From Brasenia schreberi (taxonomy: Eukaryota > Streptophyta > Magnoliopsida > Nymphaeales > Cabombaceae), in NCBI GenBank assembly GCA_036023115.1, contig JAYKKT010000080.1, forward strand, positions 10,905,501-10,969,500: 64,000 nucleotides of DNA. The letters run 5' to 3'. Positions 57,241-64,000 of the stretch are shown here, piece by piece (position 1 is the first letter of the stretch; each line of letters starts with the position of its first letter). A program made the position numbers and the translations under genes. The notes below the pieces were generated by a model, which was given only the letters and a program-made list of their open reading frames with translations, made no database searches and had not been told where the DNA came from.

Positions 57241-60200
57241 TCAGTGGTCCGGAAGCAGCCTCGATATGAAAGGAGAAAGTGCTGCCAATAATGCCTTTGG
57301 GCATTCTTCATGAGGAAGGTGTCCGCATCCAGATACGGCAACAAGCCTCTGAAATGAATATAAAGCAAGAGTTAAGATGATAGCATTAGCCAATAAATCA
57401 TTAAACGATAAAAGGATTATGAGACAGATGATTTATGCCGTGATTGTGGTTCTCATGCACTCTACAGGGTTCTTTGAATCAAAAGACAGGTCATATATAT
57501 GAATATAATGCCTAAAAGATGTCTACGATGAAGGTAGGATGGAACTTACAGAATTTACAAGTTTGGAAGCAAGATGCTGAGATGATTTCAGTGGCACAAG
57601 CGCGTCCTCAGCACCAGCAACAACCAAAACTGGCATGTCCCCAACAGCTTGCAGAAGCAGTGAGGCATTCTGAGAAGAAAGGGTACTAGAAGCTGACAAC
57701 TTGCCGATTTCGTGAAGTGCTTCGTCCCAACCCTCCACACATAGTGGTGCCTGATTGCAATGTTATCAGTTCAGTTGAACGCAAATTGCTCAAACGTTTA
57801 TCTTTAAAAAATTACACAGAATTCCCATTTGATTATGAACATTGAGTTGCAACGGTAAAGAAACTCATAGAAAACAAGTACAAGCTAGAACGGTTTGTAT
57901 CTGACATTTGCCAGTATGTAGACCTACCTTGTACAGGCTCATAACTTCAGGGCTTAACTTCCGTGAGTCATACCAGGCTTGGCGATTAACCACTTGAGTG
58001 ATCTCAGCACGTAATAGTGGGCGAGCCATGTGCTTCTTCCCTAATGATGTATGCAGGAGAATTCGAGCAAAGGCAGGAATGACTTCTCTCGATAAGTTGA
58101 CACCAAGAAGAACCACTCCCCTGATGTCAACCTGAAAAAGAGAAAAGGGAAAATGTAAAGACCGAACCAAAGATAACACAAGAAACAGAATCAAGAGGAC
58201 GACAACAAATGGCAGAATTCATTACATAGGATAATTGCCTGTGATAAAGGCAAGAGATCGTCCAGCAATTGCAACATACTCAAGTGTTATATTCGGCTGC
58301 AAGGCATACCAAGACAGTATGCACATGCCAATGAATATCAACAAGCGTACAATATTTCCACAAGCAGTATGATAAGGCTTGCGTGTGTCATCAAACTCAC
58401 CTGCATGAACTTGCTACATGTCCGCACTCTTTCAACAGCCTTCAAAGCAATAAGCCCTCCATCATCATGACCAACAAGTACCACCGAAGAGAAACCCATT
58501 GCAAGACAAAAATCAAGAAGCAAATCAACCTGTTTGGACCATCATTTTGAGAGTAAGATGGACTAAAACTTTAATGGATGCAAAGTACATTCTCATAAAT
58601 CAAGAAACTTAGGAACTATCATGTTACGAAACAGCATGAAATTACTACATAGGCAGGTACCACTGACAATGTAAGCATTCCAATATATATATATCTATCT
58701 TTAAACATAATTTAGTGTGAACTTAGAGGGTAACTACCTTGAATTGTTGTGATCAACTTCTACACAGCAGAGGCACTCAAACAACAAACGGTTGCATCCA
58801 GAAAATATTGTGGAGAAAACAGATTCTTGTCATTTACTGTTTAATAGAAAAAAGAAAAAACTAACACTCATGTGAACCTGAACAAAACATGCACGCTTAT
58901 TCACCAGGCTAAGGAAAACGGTTCCTCTCTAAAGATTGTTGAATTAAACAAAAATCGTACTATCAGTAATGCTTAAGATTATGACCAAAGAAATCAGTAT
59001 TCTTTCCATGATCTTAAATGTACAAGCCCAATCAAGAATTTCGTGCATCATAAGAGAACTTCAGAATTGCTCAAGGGGGAAGAACCTGTGACTCAAGTTG
59101 ATAGGGGTTGGGCAACTTGTTGGCCTCCCATTCCCCTCTCCTAGGACGAGACGTCAGTCCCCAACCAGGCCTGTCAAAAGCAGATACCACACACCCAGTC
59201 TGCCGTGCTAGAGGACCCATGACATGCCTCCACGAGAAAACCCCTCCTCCAAATCCATGCACCAAAACAATGCCACAAACTCCATTTTCTGCTCCTTGAA
59301 CATCTTCCTTCTTGTCACTCGGAAAGCTTAACTCTTTAGTATGTTCATCCAGCTTCAGTGCAGGAATCTCATCAGCGAAAGGATTGCCAGTAGGACACCC
59401 AGTCAACAACGGGGCATACAGTGAGTCACTGTCAAATGCATTACTGAAACTCCAATGCAGATGAAATGAATCAGATGGAACAGAAACAATTGATCTGTCC
59501 AACTTGAGCCTGCCAGGCATGAGATGGGAAGAGCTGACAACTGTGTTATGTTCCGAAAAGGCAGAAGAAACCAGAGCCGGAGACACTGGAGAGTCCGGAT
59601 GGCTTAGCTTGTAATGAAGCAGAATATTTTGGTACACTATGAACAAGCTATCCACATCAGAGAGCAATCGAACTGGTAGGTATCCTTCTTCCCCCGCTGC
59701 TGCTGCAGCTGCTGTGGCAGTTGCTGGTCGTCGTCTAGGTTCAGTCTCACACTTAAAACTCTTTCCACTCATAGGAGTTGGTGATCGTGGGACTTTGAGA
59801 TAACCAGGAAAGCCAAAAACCTGAAACAATGGACAAAGAAATAAGAATCATCATTAGACTCACTTCACGTTATAAACACTGTTTTTCTTGCCAAAGTTTT
59901 CAGCCTTGTTAAACCAAATGACTAATAGAATTAACTGCATGGCTATTATTTGACTCAACGAGAGAAAGAACAAATCAACTGGGAAACTTCCAAATAACAT
60001 TTTTTCCTAAAATAACCCACAGCTATGCTGGAACTGAAGTCAACCAACATGCAGGCAAGTACATTATGAGTATTGAAAAGGTTTAGGGTTTGTATAATTT
60101 CCACGAGAATGATAGTTTGGATTCTTTGGAATGACTAAAAAGGATCATGCGAAGAGTTGAAAAGTTCAAAGTTCAAACTTCAAAGCACAAGTTGAGGAAC

Positions 60201-61983
60201 AAACGGTCAATTTTTTTCAGATACTCATTGCTGAAAATTTTGAACAATATTAGACATCACATAACATATAAGCATCAAAACATTTCTTCAACAATTTCAA
60301 AGCGAACAGACAATCTAAGTTTTTCCTCACTCCCTACCAAAATCAAATCCCAAAACTACCTAATGTATTCTGTGGAGAAAATAAATTAATAGCTTTCAGT
60401 ATCTAGTTATTGTATGAGAGTAGAGTAATACGGTAAACTGAAAATGTAATCAATATTATAGGGAGGTACTCATAATCATAATCAACTATTATATTGATCT
60501 AATTCATTATTGTTTCAGAAAATATAATTCAAATAATTAGGATGAGTAATTGTTTACTATTTAAAGGGATTGCTAAAAACCAAAACTATTTCAAACCTTT
60601 GCACAAGGATCAGAATTCTGTAACAGCTATCCTTCAAAAACAAAAGAACAACATAACTCAAACATTAGCAATTGCTGGTACAGCTCATTTGCAGATTTAC
60701 GGTCTCTCTCATTGCAGATTTCCATTTCAAATCCTAAAAAGTAAACAATAGACGGTATTGTGGCACTCCCTCTCAGTTCCATTCCCAGCATTCATGTCCC
60801 CCCACAAGGAATCCTCTCTTGGTCATCAGAAATGTAATGCTATCCTACAACCTAGATAAATGAAATTACTGAATCCATCGCCAGACTTCCAAGATCATGG
60901 ACAAACATGTTCCAACAAATGAATTTGGTTGCTTTGTTCAACAAAATTTAAATTTATAGAAACCAAATTAGCAGCGATCGATGACAATTGATCAATTTTA
61001 AACCTGAGGAAGATCTAATGGCTCAATCTATCATATGGAACTCGATTTTCTCCAGAGAAGGAACACAATAATCTCTTGTAACAAAGAGAGCCGTGACACA
61101 AAAAACAACGCAAAGCTATTTTACAACTTGATTCAAGGAACGGAAGAGGGACAATGCAAGAATTTACAACAAATGACAACAGAACAAAATGCTTTTACGG
61201 AAGATGAGAACGATGACCCACAAGGAATGTGGCATAAAGAAACAAAAATTCGAAATTACCGCTTCCTGATCGATCCGATGTAAGAGAAGCTTCCTACGTG
61301 CCCTACAACTGGTTCGATAGGCCACTACGATGTGCCCGAGCGCGAAGACGACGGACGACATGAATAGCACGGGCAATCCCCATGATTGCTTCAAGTGGAG
61401 CTTCCTCTGCACGACGAAGGCTCCCGAGGTCTGATCGGGCTCAAAGTCCGGAATCCCCCGGAAGACGCACGCCTTCACTGAGAGGACGAGGATCGACGAG
61501 AGCGAGCAGAGCGTCGCCGTCCCAAGGTACGGCCCGTGAGAGAGCCCCGGCGCATTGCATAACGAGTAAACACCTACAGAGACGAGATCCAAAGCGGTTG
61601 AACAAATCGATCAACCGAAAAGCGAAAAATGGAACCCTAAAACCAATATATGCGATATATGAATAGTAACGGAAGGGGGAAAAGGGGAGAAATGCAGATG
61701 AAGGGCTTAAGGAAGAGGTCCTCTTACACGTGATGATGACGGATCTGGCAACGGAAATAATAGGGACGTCGACGAGAGAGTGCCGGAACCCGTATCGCTC
61801 GAACTGCGACCTAAGATTCCGGCCGGCGAAGACCGAAACGAGGGAGGAGGGGACTAGGACGTCAGCGACGGACACAGCGACGGTGGCGGAGAAGAGGACA
61901 AGCGAAACAATCATCGTTACCATGAAGAAAGCCGTTCGTAGAGCCCGCCGGAGCCTCTCCATGAGCCCCTTGCCGGAAGCCAT
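57241..61983 (-). CDS. Membrane-anchored alpha/beta hydrolase, seven exons
   Basis: Exons on the minus strand: 61983-61728, 61573-61260, 59820-59086, 58529-58401, 58131-57928, 57750-57550, 57348-57241. All introns are GT-AG and the joined frame is 648 aa. The N-terminal third has hydrophobic helices (FFMVTMIVSLVLFSATVAVS, LGTATLCSLSSILVLSVKAC, GLPVLFMSSVVFALGHIVVA) and the plant-conserved YRTSCRARRKLLLHRIDQEA. The catalytic part has the oxyanion-loop motif VLVHGFGGGVFSWRHVMGPL, AFDRPGWGLTSRPRR, the nucleophile elbow VLVGHDDGGLIALKA, FARILLHTSLGKKHMARPLL, VLVVAGAEDALVPLKSSQ (acid residue) and GCGHLPHEECPKALLAALSP (catalytic His). The elbow has Asp where lipases have Ser, as in epoxide hydrolases and dehalogenases. 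Closely similar full-length proteins occur across land plants; the substrate is unknown to me. The MFQ at 59829-59821 is intron, not the start. Confidence 0.93.
59821..61259 (-). other. Hydrolase intron 2, 1.4 kb
   Basis: AT-rich with no recognised element or coding sequence. Confidence 0.6.
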
Positions 61984-62670
61984 CGCCGTAGGACGAGAAA
62001 CAACGAGCGATTTTTCCTGCGCGTCTACGGATCCAAACGGAGGAATTCCACAGCAAATATGACGATGACGACGGACAGAGGGTCATCGGTTCTCCGGCGA
62101 CCGCTCTGTCATTGCCGAACGGTATTTGGCCGGGCAAGCCACGATTCAACTTTTGAATTTTGCTTTTTGTGGTTCCTTTTACTCTGGAGGGAGAAAGAGA
62201 AACGACTCGGACGAGAGTGGAGAGAGATTCAACGGACAGATATCGCTTAATGAATGTCTTCAAACTACCAAAGCGCCACCGTCTAATTTTGCTCCTCACG
62301 TCTTCGGCCTTCAAAACAGTGAGTATATACATATATTTAGAGAGAAAAAAAAGAAAAAGAGAATTTCATATAATATATTTTAACATGCTTATGTGTTAGC
62401 AACATAGCATATCCAAATAAATTTAAATTTAAAATTAATAATTGAGATTTGTTTAAATATATTAACACTTATACATTAGGCTCTCTCTCTCTTTTCTATA
62501 TATAATATTATATTGCACAAGAAAATGCATATATTTATCTATTTATTTTACATGTGTACATATGTATCTACATCTACGTAATGTGTATGCATGTATTCAG
62601 TAAATTTCCTTCAAATTACTTTTTTTATAAGAATGAATGTAATGGATACGAACTTGAGTATTGAACTATC
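61984..62670 (-). other. 5' region of the hydrolase gene
   Basis: A GC-richer 5' UTR and promoter-proximal stretch to about 62260, then AT-rich sequence with TA clusters. No TATA box could be assigned with confidence. Confidence 0.4.
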
Positions 62671-62675
62671 GATCT

Positions 62676-62810
62676 TGCACCATTCTTTAGCTAATGTGCT
62701 AGAAACTAAAAAAAGTGACTTCGCGAGAGTAGTTCGACTATCAGAAGGTGCATGTATGAGTAGACGTGTTGGGGTTCCGCTTCTTCTTGTAACCCAAAAA
62801 AAGAAAACAT
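62676..62810 (+). repeat. Diverged S1 SINE
   Basis: GCACCATTCTTTAGCTAATG (head), AGTAGTTCGACTATC (B-box region), GGTGCATGTATGAG, then CTTCTTCTTGTAACCC and an A-rich tail (AAAAAAAGAAAAC), the same block order as at 11707-11836. Confidence 0.6.
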
Positions 62811-62828
62811 GATGATGTGAGAAATAGC

Positions 62829-62935
62829 ACCAGTGGCGAGTGGTCTTAACTCATAAGTTACAGGTTGTGAGTTCGATACCAGAGGCATGCGTACCTGACT
62901 TCGGCCTCCCCTTCATAAGCAGAAGAGAAAAAAGA
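62829..62935 (+). repeat. SINE-like repeat, family S2
   Basis: GGTCTTAACTCATAAGTTAC, GTTGTGAGTTCGATACCAG (B box), GACTTCGGCCTCCCCTTC and an A-rich tail (AGAAGAGAAAAAAG). It follows the S1 copy by about 20 bases. Confidence 0.6.
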
Positions 62936-63806
62936 ATGCTATGAATTATGTTAGATATTGCTTAGTAGCCACGGCTTGAGTAACAGGAACTCGTGGATTC
63001 GTGTCTCGTCTCATGGCGTTAGCATAATTCGACTCTAAGGGGGAGAGGTGGAGCGATTATCGAGGGGAACATGGAAGACCGTTATAGGGATCCGGCGACC
63101 TGCGGGACCCACAGTCGTTTGCTTGTGGGGACCCTCCACAGACTCGTTATTCCCGCCGGAGAGTCGCCCACGCGGTTCTCCGAACCGATTCGCTCACCCG
63201 TCAGATTGTTTCTGATCCCTACGTTTCGTCTTCTTCGGTCCCAGAGATGAACGGCCAGGAACGGATCGTGGAGATGGGAAAAATGGTTCCAACGCCTGGC
63301 TGGAAAGCTCTGGAAAAGGCGTCAACCGTGTAAAAGCTGTAAATGGGTTGGATCTCAGTAGGGTTTGGGTGGATCAGAATCCAGCTCGGATTTCTAGAAG
63401 GGCTTAACTGGATCCGGGTCCACCACAAGCACGTGGTGGTGCTGTTCTATTGTCAGGTACGGGACAGACCCGGATCAGGTGCCGAGTCTGAGACCCGACA
63501 CGATAACACGGCCTGCTAAAACTGCAGCGGCAGGTGACTGCCAACTGTGAGCAATGTCGTAAATATCATGTCATGATTTAAAATAAGTATGATAATATCG
63601 TACGACGATATTTGAGTCCAGTTATCGAAGTACATGTGTTGTTTTCAGTATTTATCAATGCGCATGGCACTAATCATAAGGTATAATAAGTTTAGTAGCT
63701 TTTTAACTCTAGTACCTTCTTATATGGTACGATCTCATTGACTGTAAGATTTATAGCACAGTAGAATGCATCTTACGGTGCTTCACACAACAAACGCAGT
63801 TATACC

Positions 63807-63807
<1 letters not shown>
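62936..63807. other. Intergenic, GC-rich stretch without a recognised gene
   Basis: 63040-63530 is unusually GC-rich for the window and could be the edge of a gene or a degraded element, but neither strand gives a frame with family motifs. Confidence 0.35.

Positions 63808-63880
<73 letters not shown>
63808..63880. repeat. Composite (CT)n(CA)n(TA)n microsatellite
   Basis: CT, then CA, then TA repeats follow each other without spacers. Confidence 0.93.
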
Positions 63881-63883
<3 letters not shown>

Positions 63884-64000
63884 TAATACTTGACCAGTGG
63901 TTTTTTAGAATACGAGAATAATAATGTTGTCTTTAATTTTTTTTAAAACTCTATATATCATCTTCCTCGTCACTAATGCTTGACCTGTGTTTTTTTAGAA

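Noticed and set aside
59821..59829. ATG at 59829 as the start of the hydrolase
   Set aside because: The three codons precede a TTTCAG acceptor; two upstream exons with conserved plant motifs join in frame at 59820.
63040..63470. Start of another gene in the GC-rich stretch
   Set aside because: No frame shows family motifs or a plausible start and splice pattern.

Overview
This is a piece of a flowering-plant nuclear genome, probably a large, repeat-rich one. The evidence is a plastid-targeted ATP/ADP translocase, an NPH3-family gene, plant-type PPR-DYW fragments, GT-AG introns, plant RTE, Copia and Tat-type Gypsy retroelements, hAT MITEs, tRNA-derived SINEs and CT/TA microsatellites. The species cannot be named from sequence alone.

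Four host genes are supported. (1) Exon 1 of a plastidic ATP/ADP translocase, minus strand, 4763-5524; its remaining exons lie left of the window, and the part of intron 1 visible here carries a near full-length RTE LINE. (2) A complete vacuolar ATPase c'' proteolipid gene, minus strand. Exons 1-2 are at 34319-34030 and exons 3-4 at 15502-15089, and the four join in frame to exactly 180 aa across an 18.5-kb intron. (3) An NPH3-domain gene, plus strand, 53008-56172, with no BTB domain found. (4) A seven-exon alpha/beta hydrolase gene, minus strand, 61983-57241, with membrane-spanning N-terminus and Asp in the nucleophile elbow; the exons join in frame to 648 aa.

Most of the rest is mobile DNA. 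0.1-3.5 kb: RTE copy 1. 5.5-15 kb: gene-poor DNA with SINEs, hAT-like MITEs and microsatellites. 15.6-31.9 kb, all inside the c'' intron: RTE copy 2 carrying a nested 184-bp RTE deletion derivative; two joined RTE copies carrying a Pack-MULE-like element with an RRM gene fragment and a 1.1-kb non-autonomous hAT; a three-LTR Copia element carrying a truncated RTE; an old RTE remnant. 35.1-45.1 kb: a degenerate 10-kb Tat-like Gypsy element, with a complete 2.15-kb 5' LTR and only 177 bp of the 3' LTR, just upstream of the c'' gene. 46.2-47.4 kb: PPR-DYW fragments in permuted order around a Copia LTR. 47.4-53 kb: microsatellites, a MITE and SINEs.

No single intact novel system is claimed. The most noteworthy signals are the RTE family's 5' leader (three conserved stem-loops, plus a leader box that also occurs alone), its end-to-end deletion derivative with a ~24-bp target duplication, a catalytic D-to-Y change shared by two copies, the gene-fragment-bearing element, and the c'' intron acting as a TE trap while its splice sites and reading frame stay intact.
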